Positions 31,224 to 43,476 of a DNA stretch of 64,000 nucleotides are shown here, one piece after another. The position numbers and the translations under genes are program-made. The DNA is from Edaphochlamys debaryana. Its lineage: Eukaryota; Chlorophyta; Chlorophyceae; Chlamydomonadales. The DNA is taken from contig JAEHOE010000146.1 in assembly GCA_016858145.1 (NCBI GenBank), positions 1 to 64,000 on the forward strand, written 5' to 3'. The notes below the pieces were generated by a model. That model worked only from the letters and a program-made list of their open reading frames with translations. It did not search any database and was not told the DNA's origin. Every line of letters begins with the position of its first letter. Within the stretch, counting starts at the first letter, position 1.

Positions 31224-34200
31224 CTAGGGCCGCTTGGCCTGCGCCTGCTCCTCCCTCAGCTGGGCATCCACGCTGTCCGCCATCCGCTGCAGGTTGTGGC
31301 TCATCAGCGCACCCATGGCCCCGGCCCCGGCACCGCCCGCGGCGGCCTGACGGCCCATGCCCATGCCCTGTCCATGGCCGCCCATCATCCCACCCATGCC
31401 CTGGGGCTTCGCCACGGCCCCCTGGCCAGATTGCTCGGCCACCAGATCCATCTGCCGTACACCGCCCGGGCCGAGCAGCCCGCCGGCCTGGCGCATGGGC
31501 TTGGCGCCGTCGGCGCCCATCATGCCGCCGGCGCCGCCGCGGGCGGCGGTGGCGGTGGCGGCGCGGAGGGGAACGGCGGCGACGGAGCGGGGCGCGGCGG
31601 CCACGGCGGCGGCGATGCGGGCCTCAGCGGCAGCGGTGAGGTCGGCGGTCATACGGTCCTGGGGTTGTGATGAGAATGGGCACGGGGCTTCAGGGCAGGG
31701 GCGCGAGAGGGGATGTGCGAGCTGTTTGGCCGGGATCGACAGCCCACTGCAGCCCCGGCCCGGGCGGGGCGGGTGCAGGTGGAACGGGGTGTTTTGAGGG
31801 TGGGGGATCGAGCGGGACCGGGCCCAATCCAGCCCCATCCCCAGCCCCGGTTCAGCGTTTGTATGGAGCCAGTGCCTAGCCCCACACTCGATGACCCGTC
31901 TCACCCGCTCGGCCTGCTCGTCCTCAGCGCGCTCGCGGTCGTGCTCGGGCCCAGCCAGGCCCAGCCAGCCGGTCACGGTGTCGTACAGATCCCCCAGCAG
32001 CGACCCGTGGGGCGGGGGGCGGGCCATCGCCATCTCGTCACCCGTGGCTCCGGGCTTGGGCGGCGGCGGGCACATGCCGGTCTACAAGGGACCAAGGGGA
32101 GTTGGACAGGGGAGTTGGTGGGCGTTCGAGGGGACCAATGATCCACATCCGTAAACAGAGGCCAGCCCCATGCCGGTCTGCATGGGACCATGGGGCCATG
32201 GGGACAGGGGAGGGCGACAGAGGGGCTTTGGGGGAGACCGATGACCCACATCCGCCAGGGCCTGAGGCCTGACGCCTGCTCCGACGAGCCCGCCCCCACG
32301 CAGGCCCCCACCGCCAGTCCCCAGTCCCCAGTCCCCAGGGCTCGGGCCAAAGTATGAAGTGGCCCCCCGAGCCCCGGTGCAGCCACAGCCCACGCCCCAC
32401 CACCCTACCTGGAAAATCAGGCAGGCCCCACGCCTCCCCCACCCCACGCCCTGTCACCCCCCACCCCCACCCTCCCATCCCCCACTCGCCACCCCCATGC
32501 CCCCACCTGCGCGCAGATGGTGTCGGGCACCAGGTACTGCTGCAGCAGCGTGAAGACCAGGGGGGCGTACATGTCCACGTAGGCCTGGGGGGGGGAAGGG
32601 GGGGGAGGGGGGGAAGGGAAGGGGAGGGAGGGTGAGGTGGGAGGTGGGAAGGGACAGGGCACAGGGGAGAGAGCTACGGCTGGGCGAGGGGTCTAGGAGA
32701 GGTGAGGGGAGGAGGGGGCACAGGAGGGGAGCATGACGAAAACGCGCACGCAGCCACGAACCCAGGGCCGCCCACGCGTCGGCCAGCCCAGACCCAGCGC
32801 AAGCAAGGCAATTTCCCCCCACCGCAGCTGCCCTCCCTCCCCAGTTGCCCTTCCTCCCCCACCCCCCCACCTTGCATGGGTCAGCCATGGTGGGGAACTG
32901 GTCGCACACGGCCTTGGTGTAGTTGACCACCTCGGACTGGGGGGACCGACAAAGGAGGGGGGGGATCGAACACAATGAGAGCGAAAGAGGAGGAGCAGCG
33001 GCAGCCAGCGGGGTGGTGGGGTCCAGGCATGCTGGATGGCAGCTTGCAGGGCAGAGACGGCTCGCGGCGTCCACACGACTCTTGGGGCACTGCGTCTGCA
33101 CACAGCTTCCCCTGCGCGCGTCGTTGCAATCGTTGCTTTGTCGGAAATACGCCCCCCTACCCTCCCCCCCCGTGCGCCCACCTGCACCGTGGGGTTGGCC
33201 ACCAGAGAGTGAGCCTCGATGACCGCCATCTGGGGTGGGGCGGGGGGCGGGATGGACACGTTGAGAGGTACGAAAAGGACAGGTCAGGGGCTCGTGAGGC
33301 AGTCGAGGCAGGTCTAGGAACCGATAGGTGAGCAAGCGAAAGCGCGGTTGCTAGGGTGGCGCGGACGTCTAGATACCCAGCCAGCCTGGCCGCCCACAAG
33401 TATGCTATCAAGCCCCCCGGCCCGTGTCTTGCTGCCCTCCCCCTTCCCTACCTTGCAGTAGTCACAGGCGTCGCCCAGGGGTCCGTGCATGGGCCCAGGC
33501 CCGCCGGGGCCCATCATGGGCCCAAAGCCGGGCCCGCCGTGCATCATGCCGGGCTCGGGGTGGGGCGGGTGGGGCCCGAAGCCCAGCATGCGGGCCAGGC
33601 GGGAGAATATGCAGCCGCCCATGCCGTGGGGCCCACCGGGCCCCGGGTGCGGGCCCATCATGCCGGGGTGCGGGCCCATCATGCCAGGCCCACCGGGGCC
33701 CATCATGGGCACGGCGGGGCCCATGCCCAGCTTGGCCAGCACGCTCATCACGCCCATCAGGGCGGGCGGGGGCGGGCGCATCAGGGCCTGCGCCGAAAGC
33801 GGGGGTTGGCGATCTGCTCAAGCCTGGGCCCCAGCCCCTCCCCCCTTGCACCCCACTCCTCTTGCCCTCAACACGCATCCACCGTGGGAACCCGCAGTTC
33901 CCAACGCAGTTCGCCCCCCGCATGTCCGACCGGCGCATCCCATTCCGACAGATCCTATGACACCTCGGGACGCCCACGCACCCCCACGCACCGGGGTGGC
34001 TGCCAGGGCGTACGCCAGGGCGGGGGGGAGGGGCGGGGGCGGGCGCGCGGCGGCGGCCTCGGCGCAGGCCCCCAGCAGGGAACACACAGTCTGGGGGTCC
34101 AGGTCCTCGACCAGCTCAACCATCATGGGCTCTGGGGGTGTTTGGAAGTCGGTTGGAAGTCGGTTGGAGGGTGGTAGATGAGCGGCGGAGTTCAAAGCTC

Positions 34201-35808
34201 AAGGCAAGCCACATCACCCCGTTTTCACCTGCCCTTGCCACACCCCAGCCCCACACCACCAGCCGCCTCGCCTACCGTAGTTCTCAACGAAGTCGGTGCA
34301 GGAAGAGGCAATCTCCGCCGGCAGCTCGGAGCACACCTGGAGGGGACCCGCATCGATAAGGAGTCGTGTCCGGTGCCAGGTTGCAGCCAGGCAGGTGCAG
34401 GGGGCAGGCGCAGGGGCAGAACAAACACACGCGGGTCCGTCCAGTCCGTGTGTGAGCTCCACCCCCCTTGGACGCGCCCCCCCCGCCTGCACCGCCATCT
34501 CCCTAACGGCCTCCAGCCCGTGCCCCAGGCTGCAGGCCGTCCTCCCTCCCCGCCCCAACCACCAAACCCCCCGGCCCCTCCTCCTATCTGCCTCTTTCCC
34601 TGCCCTCCCCTCTGCCCCCCCCCCCACCTCCAGCGCCTTCTCCTTGATTGCCTCAATGGTGGCGGGGTCCGAGGCGGCCGTCTTGACGCGACCCACCACG
34701 TACTCGCACAGCCCGCACTCGGCCGTGTCACGCACGCGGAGTGCGGGCTGAAGGGGGGCGGCGGCGGCGGAGGGAAGATGGGGAGGAGGGGCAGGCGGGA
34801 AGCGTGAAGGGAGGGAGCGGAAGTGGGTTTCGGCCCCCTTCCTCTCAGGGCGTAACAGCCCTGCCGGACGTGCTCAGGGGCGGAGGCCACAAGGCCAGCC
34901 ACGACCTGCGCCCGCACAGCACGCACAGCGCACCCGTGTCTGGCCCTTGCGCCCCACCCCCACCTCCCGTTCTCCCGAAATTGGCCAACAAGACCCTTCC
35001 CTTCCCTCCGCCGCCAAAGGCCCGTTGCGCACCCGCGTGAGCTCCGGCACAGAGGCCACGGCGGGGCCGCACACGCCCGCGGAGGCGCACAGCGAGGCAG
35101 GGGTGGCCGAGGCGCGGAACCACTGCACGATGGTGGGCAGCAGCCCCTCCGCCAGGTTGTGGCACTGGGATTGGGGGAGAGACGGGGAGGAGGTGGTTGA
35201 GGCTGGGATGGGCATGGGAGCGGGAGGGCGCAGGGGCATGGCCTGGGCGCTGGCACGATGCTGAGCTGGACAGGGCCGGCCTCCTCACCTTGGGCGAGTC
35301 GCCCATCGCCGGGCAGATCTGCTTCTCCACAAACTCGACCTGGCAGGTTGGGGAAGTGCGCATGGTTCAGTACAGGCTAGGCCGGTGCAGGGGAAATGCG
35401 GGATGGTCAGAGAGCAGCATTCTGCGAGGGCCCTGACCAGCTTCGGCCTCCAGGGCGGTGCTTAGGCCATCGCGAGGTGGTTGCAAAGACCCGTGGAGTA
35501 ATGCGTGAGCTATCCAGGCCATAACCAGGCTCCGCATGGCCGGTACGCTTACGAGGAAGTCTACGGCCGCGGGGTCGCAGAGGAAGTCCTCCAGAATGCG
35601 CACCGACACCAGGCATGCCTGGCACGCGTCCCCAGCGGTGGTAACGGGCGCCTCGTCCGCGAAGAAGGGAGCTGCAGGGCAAGGGTTCCCATTCAGGACA
35701 GAACGCTCAGAGCAGCAGGCGCCTTCGGCACTCACTCCTGGCGCTTGCAAGGCCCAGCACTCCAAGGGCCAGCAGGGCCACGACGCTTGTGCGCCGTGGC
35801 GCGGCCAT
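31224..35808 (-). CDS. Prosaposin-like protein with three saposin B domains
   Basis: Thirteen exons: 35808-35736, 35671-35553, 35339-35289, 35164-35033, 34747-34628, 34336-34276, 34131-33992, 33787-33452, 33229-33182, 32936-32871, 32584-32507, 32081-31905, 31658-31224; 611 residues. A signal peptide (MAAPRRTSVVALLALGVLGL) is followed by three saposin domains with six cysteines each: Cys 41/44/73/82/107/113, 136/139/167/178/202/208 and 340/343/371/381/406/412. The spacing is nearly the same in all three. A Met/Gly/Pro/His-rich spacer (about 233-335) separates domains 2 and 3, and a Gly/Met/Ala-rich tail follows. Saposins bind lipids and help lysosomal or vacuolar hydrolases reach sphingolipids, or lyse membranes; which applies here is unknown. 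Introns cut each domain at comparable places, as expected from domain duplication. Confidence 0.9.
33472..33735 (-). repeat. Met-Gly-Pro(-His) repeat in the saposin gene
   Basis: Inside exon 8. Repeated GPGGPGMMGPHPG-type units (MMGPHPG twice in tandem) encode a spacer between saposin domains 2 and 3. Confidence 0.8.
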
Positions 35809-36159
35809 GGCTCGGAAGATTGTTGTGGGGGCTTCCTGGGCTTTGCTAGTTGTGGGAGGGGGTTAACGACGCGTGCTTTCGGGTAGCGTGTACCGTTGCT
35901 GTGGCGGAACTGTGCTTGGCGCACTCTTTAAGCACATGCCCAACCACCCCACCAGTATTTTCGATGCTCTACTTGGCCCCGCCCATACGATTGCACCTCG
36001 CACTGTAGAGACCCCTTGTGAACCCAGTAGTTCATTACACTAGCCAAGCGCTTCGGCGGGGCACTTGCGAGTGCGATTAGCGCCGCCCCCTCGCATACGG
36101 TCGCGAGTCCCCCACCGCCTCTGAGAGCGTCAAAACATCCCCACGGAGCTTGCATAGCT
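35809..36159. promoter_or_regulatory. Divergent intergenic promoter region
   Basis: 351 bases between the start codons of the - strand saposin gene and the + strand decarboxylase, so both promoters and 5' leaders must lie here. No clear TATA box was seen. Confidence 0.5.
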
Positions 36160-39100
36160 ATGGCGACAACTCACACGTCCAGGGCGTGTCGGCATACCGC
36201 CACGAATTATGTCCCGCAGCCATCGGCACGTCGCGGTCTTCGTCTCTGGCCCACGCACCCCGCCTTCCCCGCCACCATCCCCTGCTCTGGCGCTAGCACC
36301 GGCTCTGCTGTGCTTCGGCTGCCCCCGCTAGCTGCCATAGCCACCAGCGGGCCTGCAGCGGACAGCGCTGTGGGCGGGGAGGGCGCCGCTGCCGCTGGCG
36401 ACCGCCAACGCGCCACCCCCCTGGTGGATGCTGTCAGGGAACGCGGCGACGCCGTGCACGAGGCGCCGTTCCATGTGCCCGGACACAAGGTAGGCTGATG
36501 CCCCATGCAACCCTCAGGCCCCATGCGACCCATTGACAGCCTCCTGGCCCTTAGTGAGCCGCCTAGAGTCGCTGCCGCTCCGTCTCTTCCACTCCCTTTC
36601 CGCACACCGCAACTTGCGCCCCTGCAATGTCTGCTGCCCTTGTTTGCAGCGAGGGGCTGGCGCGCCCCCCGCCCTGCAGCCCCTGCTGTGCCCCGCCCGC
36701 GGCTCCGTGTTGGCCTATGACCTCACCGAGATAGCGGGTAGGGCCGCGCCTCGGGGTTTCCATGCCCTGGGGGTTCCAGTGCCCGGGGAACTAGCGGGGC
36801 TCCTGAGAGCCCGGCACCCAGCTCGCACACGCACCTGGTCCGCTTTGCGCGCGCACCTGAACACATGAACACCGTCTGCTTCGCCCGAGCACTCTTCGTG
36901 CGGCCAGCGCTGCTGGCCACGTCTGCTTGAGCTTGCTCCCACGCCCCCTTACCCCCTCCTCACCGCTTCCCGCACCCCAGGCCTGGACTACCTGTCTTCC
37001 CCCTCGGGCCCCATCGCGGAAGCTCAGCATCTGGCGGCTGAGGCCTTTGGCGCTGACGTCACCTGGTTCCTGGTCAACGGATGCTCGGGGGGCATACACG
37101 CGGCCGTGGTGGCCGTGTGCGGAGAGCACCAGCCACACCACCCGCACAGGCAGGAGCAGGAGGGGGCGGCGGGGGAAGGTGGAGGCGCGGGCGGCGGAGC
37201 CGGCCCGCGCGGGCAGCCGCCTGTGCTGGTGGTGGCTCGGAACTGCCACATGTCGGCTTACTCAGCCATGGTGGTTGCGGGTGAGCTTGCATGGGAGGGG
37301 CCGGGGGGACCGGAGCACTCGACCAACCCGAGTCCATCTGTATGAGAGGGAAGGGCTTTTGTTGAGTTGGATGGGGTGAAGCACAGGACCATACTCCTGC
37401 GTTCCGGACGGGGGCGGGGGCGACTGGCGGTCAAGGGGACAGGGGATGGGCAGGTTCCCATGCCTGAACCGCTCTTGACCTCATGCATGTACTACCGGCA
37501 CCCCAGGCTGCGAACCGCACTGGCTGGTGCCGGAGCTGGACCCACGGGCCGGTGTGGCGCACTGCGTCTCGCCCCGGGCGGTGGCGGCGGCGCTGGAGCG
37601 GCTGGCGGCGGCGGGGCGGCGGGTGGCGGGGGTGCTGGTGGTGTCACCCACCTACTTCGGCGCTGTGGCGGACATCGAGGGTGGGTGCTGGCGCAGGGGG
37701 GTTGACGCCTGCAGCTTAGGCTAGCGTGGTCGCAATTGTCTGGTGCAGGCGTGCAGGGGACGGGCGCAGGGGGAGCGCATGAGAGCGGTGGAGTTGGATG
37801 GCGAGCGGGTTTGCCGCTGATTTTGGAGCCTTGCGTCTGCTTCCTCTCGGTCCCCAGCCTGCCCGAGATTCCGGGACCTGCGCTGACACGCGTGGGTGTC
37901 CGGCCCCGCAGGCATTGCCTCCGCCTGCCACGCCCACGACGTGCCCCTTCTGGTGGACGAAGCCCACGGGGGCCACTTCGCCTTCCTACCCGCCCAACCC
38001 CACCCGCCGCCCAACCTCACCTTCTCCGCGCCCGCATCTACACGCTCCACCAGCGCTGGGCCCAGCCAGGGGCTGGCGTCTGCGACTGCGCCGGCGTCTG
38101 ATGCCGGCGCGGGCGCGGGCGCGGGTGCCCGGGCCCGCGGCGCGCTGCCGCTACCCCGCTCGGCGCTGAGCTGTGGGGCGGACGTGGTGATGCAGTCGAC
38201 CCACAAGGTGCTCGGGGCCATGGGGCAGGTGAGCAATGCAGGCCGGGGCTCCTGATGGGAACTGGTTTCCTGGGTATGTTCTGGTGCCATCCTGGCAAAC
38301 ACCTGAGCAGATCAAGCAAAAGTGCGTTATGGGCTGGGGCCAGACCCGGATTCCTGCACGTTGCCTTCATCCCCGTTGCGTGACGGTTGCTGCTCCCAAC
38401 CCCACGTGCTCCTCCCCGTTCAGGCCGCCATGCTGCACCTCAAGGGCACGCGAGTGTCCCCCGCTCGCATCAGCCGCGCACTACAGACACTGCAGGTGAG
38501 CAACACATAGAGCGGTCCCGAAGGCTACCGGTAGTTTCGGCCTGGCTAAGTTAATACGCTCCGCTCCCATTAGTCCCAGTCCACAACCTCTGCACCTTCC
38601 CCTCCTGCCCCTCTGCTAGCCAAGAAAAGCTGTGTTATATTATCCCCTCCTGCCCCGCCCTCCTCCCTCATCCTCCCCTTTCCTTTCCTCCAGTCTTCCT
38701 CTCCCTCCTACCTGCTCCTGGCCTCACTGGACGCGGCCAGGGCGCAGGCGACGGCCGGTGGTGCGTTCAACGAGGCGTGCAGGGCGGCTCAGGTGCGCGC
38801 TTCGCCCAACAAGTGTAGAGTTCGTTCAACTGAACCCGGTTGTTTACCATTTCCAAGCCTGTCCCTGGCGCACAGGTCAATTCAGCCGGTAGATCACAGG
38901 TCTTAGCCTCAGTACGCTGGTTCCGACAGTTCTGCAACCCCACATCCACGCCGATTAACGCCAATCTGGGCCTCGTGCTCTCTTCCAAACCCCGCCTCCC
39001 CTCCACCGTCAGGTCATCCGCGCGGCAGTGGCGACCTGCCGCCGCGTACGGCTCTTGGACGAGCGTACGGCAGGGGCACTGGCCTCCGTGGCTGTGCTGG

Positions 39101-40484
39101 ATCCCTTGCGCCTGGTCCTTCTGGTGGAGGGGCTGGGCCTGGCCCGGGGGGGCTTCGAGGCGGCCGAGTGGCTCGAGGCGAGGCACGGGGTGGTGCCGGA
39201 GCTCGCCACTGCCAAGGTGGGGCAGTTGCGGCTGGGTGCGTTTGGCGCAAGGGCAGTGGGGGCGTGGGCCGCTTGCGTGGAGAGGATCGGTTGCACCAGG
39301 TTGGGCAGCTGGGGAGAGGGAGGGGCCACTGCCAGGGTGGGGTGGTGGGGTGTTACTGTGGGGGAGGCGAAACTCATACCTCCTACTCGCGCGGCAATGC
39401 TTGCGTCTTACCGTCTAGGTGGGGCGGTCGTGGCTGGGTGGCTGGGGCGCTGGGGTATGGGCGGTGCATGAAGTGGTGCTGTGATGGCGCCTTGCTGGTC
39501 GAACAGCCGCAGGCGGCGTGGGCATGGCAAAGGGCGGTTGCACGGGGTTGGGCAAGCTCGTAGCCAGATTGGTTTTGACACTCCCTCCCATCCCCGGCCC
39601 TGACTGGTTCGGTGCGCAGACGGTGGTACTGGCGCTGGGCCCTGGGAGCACCCTGGCGCATGCGGAGGCGGCGGCGGCTGGCATCCAGGCGAGCGAGGGG
39701 GAGAGGGGAGCACTTGGGTCCAGCGCAGGCATGGGGGGGGGGGGGGTGTGGCTACCAGTAGGTGGTTTGCAGGCCAACCACCTAACAGGGCATGCCCTTT
39801 TAGGGCAGTCATGCGGTAGCGATGCGGGTGACCACAACCCATCCAGTCCTATGCGTCCACGCCCCTCCGCTCCGGGTACTGCAGGCCCTAGACCGGCTTG
39901 CACCCGACGCCGCTCCCAGCTCGCCAAGCCAGGCGCAAGCCGCGGCCGCCTCAACAGCGGCGGTGGAGGCGGATGTGGTGCTGACCCCGCGAGAGGCCTT
40001 CTTTGCAGCCACCGTGCGGTGAGCAGAGCTTCTGGGGCGGGCGTAGGCGGGCAAGGGCGAGGAGGGCTGGGGCAGAGCGCAACGAGGGCACGCCACTTCC
40101 CGACGGCCATAGCCCGACGAGGTGGGCACAGACAGCAGAACGCGCGTGAAGCAGCCCCCACTGCTACCGTGCTGGGTTGCGCCCAAGATGTTATCAGCGG
40201 TCAGCCGCAAACCCTTTACCCCCGTTACTTGTGCCAGTGCGGTGATTCTTATTCCCCCTGGCCAACCAACCCGCTGCAGGGTGCCTGCCGACGAGGCCGT
40301 GGGCCGTGTGAGTGCCGAGCTGTTGTGCCCCTACCCTCCGGGTGTGCCGGCGGTGTTTCCGGGCGAGCGGCTGAGCGCGGGGGCGCTGGCGCTGCTGAGG
40401 GCCACCCTGGCCGCGGGGGGGGCGGTGACTGGGGCGCAGGACGGCACGCTGCAAACGCTCGAGGTGGTGAGGGAGACGAGCTGA
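36160..40484 (+). CDS. PLP-dependent Orn/Lys/Arg decarboxylase family enzyme
   Basis: Eleven exons: 36160-36489, 36650-36737, 36981-37280, 37507-37680, 37912-38228, 38424-38495, 38694-38792, 39013-39216, 39620-39688, 39885-40018, 40280-40484; 663 residues. An N-terminal Arg/Thr/Ser-rich stretch suggests a transit peptide. The fold-type I aminotransferase core follows: PFHVPGHK, YDLTEI, FLVNGCSGG, VVSPTYFG, LVDEAHGGHF (Asp313 to bind the pyridine nitrogen) and STHK with Lys396 for the PLP Schiff base. The C-terminal domain has CPYPPG (612-617) and PGE, typical of the family. Reaction: decarboxylation of a basic amino acid to a di- or polyamine; the substrate cannot be told from sequence. Inserts rich in Gly/Ala (after residue 190 and around 340-370) make it longer than cyanobacterial-type relatives. 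Intron 9 has a GC donor. Confidence 0.92.
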
Positions 40485-40704
40485 GGAGGTCGGGGGCATG
40501 TTACTGGTAGATGTCACCGAAGTTGGTAGGCTGACAATGTGACGTAGTGTCGGCAGCTGTCCCAGCATCACGACCTTCCGTTATGGCCCGCGTACGACGC
40601 CAATCACGCGCAGGCGCGTGGCAGTGCACAGGGTCAGCACGATAGCTCGAGTGGTTACACACAGGAGTGCGGACACGTCCGGGACGTGACGTGCCTGCAA
40701 ACCT

Positions 40705-40709
40705 TGTAA
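40705..40709 (+). terminator. TGTAA poly(A) signal of the decarboxylase
   Basis: TGTAA 220 bases after the decarboxylase stop codon, in a non-coding stretch (40485-41286) that holds no other feature I can support. Confidence 0.55.
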
Positions 40710-41286
40710 CCCTCCCAACACCGCCAGATCACAAACCCCTCTTGCTTCTCAGCGCGTGCGCAAAAAGCATCCTGTAGCCACCAGCGCCCTGGAGCGCAAG
40801 CCACACCTAGATATCATACAGCGTACAGCGCAGCCCCCAATTTAGGGGCAAACTTTATCACTAAGCTTCTACCCATACTGCAGCGTCCAAGCCGATACCG
40901 GTCTTGCAACGCGCAGCCTTGTGCTTCGGTACACTATGCGAGCAAAAGCGTCGTGAAGGCGGTCAAGGGCATCAAAGTAAGCTCGTCAGTCTGCACCGTC
41001 CTGCACACCTCACCTCCGTCGTGTCACACGCGTGCCCCCCTCCCAAAGCAAAAGTCGATGCTATACGTGGTGTCAACGAAGTATCTACCCAAGTACCCTT
41101 GCAAATCTGCTTATGTTGAACTCTTCACCCCCATTCCATCCCCCGCCCTGTGTGCCCACACGGGCCGCGGGCCCCCGAGACCACCGGCCTAGCAAGAACC
41201 TGGCAATACCTAATCTAGCTTGCTGCAGGTCACTTTGACTGGCCACGAGATGCTTGGCTCCTGGTCCTCCAGCTCTAGTCCTCCTC

Positions 41287-41514
41287 CTAGCACTGGTGCT
41301 GGCGCGAGCGGATGGCATCGAGCACAGAGCGGAACATCGACAGCACCAAGATGAGGAGGAATAGGAGGGGAGAGATGAGAGTCATCCCCACAGCCGAGAG
41401 CACCTCGACGGCGTTCTGAACGACGCTGGTCATAGAGCGCTCCGGGGACTCCGAGAGTGGCTGCTGCGACAGCGGCGCAGCAGTGGCAGCAGCCGAGGCG
41501 GTCGTGGTCGACAT
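41287..41514 (-). CDS. Small single-pass membrane protein, unknown
   Basis: 75 residues from ATG 41514 (leader CCAAAG before ATG). The N-terminus is Ser/Thr/Ala-rich (MSTTTASAAATAAP), a short helix follows (SVVQNAVEVLSAVG), then a hydrophobic segment (TLISPLLFLLILVLSMF) and a basic end (DAIRSRQHQC). Upstream, a GTAAGT donor at about 41678 and a GTGCAG acceptor at about 41542 on the same strand suggest a 5' UTR intron. The gene is convergent with the decarboxylase. No family is recognised; a mitochondrial or plastid membrane location is possible but not shown. Confidence 0.5.
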   Translation of the reverse strand: MSTTTASAAATAAPLSQQPLSESPERSMTSVVQNAVEVLSAVGMTLISPLLFLLILVLSMFRSVLDAIRSRQHQC

Positions 41515-41705
41515 CTTTGGCTTGGCTTGGTTAAGATGCACTGCACAAGGGAGGAGCGCCGGCGGCAGAAAAGGGTTTGGTGAAGGCCCGAATTCCCGTT
41601 GGCTCGAAGCAAGTCAAGCAAGGCGACGCAGCGTCCTTGATGGCATCGACCGCAGCCAATTGCAGCAGCCCGCACTTACGTCGCAAGGTGACTCGCGGTG
41701 GAGCG

Positions 41706-42136
41706 TTGTGGGTCGCAACGCAGCTTGGCACTGGGCAGGCTCTGGCAAGATTTCTGTCTGCTTCTCTAGTAAGTAGCAACGGCTGTAAGCGTATCGAAAA
41801 GGAATGGCAAGCGTGCGCTCCCGGAAGCCATATAAAGGGCCGGCAGACCAGATGCAGGTGCTGACGGGGCACCCATGCAGTTGCAAGCCGGCACGCAAAA
41901 GGCGCACACTGCCACGACAGCACGGCCCTGACTGCGTAGCGCGGGCCTCAGGACTGCACGTCGGCCTGGCGCAACTTAGTGCACCGCCAGCTGCAAGCGG
42001 GCGCCGCAGCTTCCCGGAGCTGCCATGCGGCCCCCGACACACTGCACTCGGCACAGACGGGCCTGGCACCGCAAGGACGCCGCGGGCGCTCGTGTTGCAC
42101 TTGGCAGCCCAATGTGTAAGCACACGACGGCGCTCG
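41706..42136. repeat. Segmental duplication, copy 1 (upstream of the small membrane protein)
   Basis: Repeats 43477-43916 at an offset of 1771 bases. About 375 bases in the core read identically. Contains TATAAA at 41831-41836 on the + strand (TTTATA on the -). On the - strand it lies directly upstream of the 5' UTR of the 41514-41287 gene, so it probably includes that gene's promoter. Confidence 0.9.
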
Positions 42137-43476
42137 ACCGCACCCTCGCCGCGACACGGTATCCTCCCTATCGGCCCGGATTTCCCCCACCCACCCCGAT
42201 TCCCGCTCCTCGCCTGTGTTGGGGCTGGGTCGTGCTCACGACTTCTGCGGTTCTGCGATGCGGCCCTTGCTGCGTTGGCCACACGGTCTCTCTGTATGGA
42301 ATTCCCGCCGTCGTCCCGTCACCCCCGCACCGGCTCAGCGCAACTTCGATACTCGAGCTGCGTTGTTCTTGTCGTACATCCGGTGCCCCCGATGATCCCC
42401 ACCGTCTTCTCTGTATCCCCGCATCCCTGACTGGCCGTGGTATGGTCTGTCGCACTGCCAAGCTGCTATGGGGCTTGCAGGTCCGGCGCGTGACTCGCCA
42501 ACTCCGGTACCTCGCCTAGCCAGTCCCCACCGCACCCGGGCCTGCATCCTCTCGCCCTTGACACACGTGTGGTGATTCGGGGCAACGGGAGTCCGAGGAC
42601 GCCTTCCTCGTGCTGGCTGCCTCGTTTGCCACCCGCACGCGTGGGTGGTGAGCGTGTGCCAGTCTGATGTGACTTTCTCCTACACCTCGCACGTCCCCCC
42701 TTCCCCCCTCCACCCTTGCGCCCTACGGTACCCTCTGTGCTGCCTCCCCTCTGAGCACCAGCTTCAGGGCCTGTCAGGGGGGCCCCGGCCGCCAGGAGCC
42801 ACGTCTTTCCTTACTCAGACCCAGACCCCGTGGGGAGGGGTGCGCACTTTCCACGGCACAATCGAACTGTTGCCCCAGCAGAGCCTGCACCTGACCCCGT
42901 CACGCGCATGCACCCGACTTGCCAGTGAGGCGGAGAGCGTTGGCGTACGCCTTAAGGCCAGGCTGTGCCCGGCCGCCTCGCTCCCATAGGCAGTCCCCAC
43001 AGTGAGCTCTGCAGGCGCAGCGGACAAACGCCCGACGGGCTTGCCTGTGTCCAGGGCCACGTCTTGTCCAGGGCCCTCACCCGCCTCATGCATCCAAGGG
43101 CCCTATTCCCTGTACGTCAGGAGCCCCTTGGGTCCTCACTCTTCAGGTCCCGTCGGGCTCCCCATTGTCCCCAGCGTCAGTTCCCTCATGCCCCGATCGG
43201 CAGCAAACGCCTCGCGTCTTGGTCACGTCAATCTCTTCGCTTTGCTCTCGACTTGGCGAGTGCAAGCCGGGGAAGGAGTGATCAGGGGGTTAGAGGTCCT
43301 CACCATGCACGGCCGCATGGCCCGCCCCCTCGTCACTGCCCCTGCTCCTAGGGCGGAAGCGCCAGCCGTATTGCCAAAGCGTTGCCTCCCCTAGGCTGAG
43401 CCTTGCCGTCTCGGCCGCAAGAGTCCCGGCACATCACACTGATCTCCCCTGAAGACACGCTGTGGCGGTCTGTGCT
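42137..43476. other. Intergenic; holds a dispersed repeat
   Basis: No gene seen. The part 42750-43110 (GGGCCTGTCAGGGGGGCCCC, CCACGGCACAA, GCGCATGC, GTCCAGGGCC blocks) resembles 51830-52280 in the same order, so a diverged dispersed repeat is present. Confidence 0.5.

Noticed and set aside
41831..42519. + strand genes driven by TATAAA at 41831
   Set aside because: The open frames downstream (41804-42430, 42025-42519) lack motifs and splice logic, and lose similarity at the edge of the duplication; they are treated as shadows.
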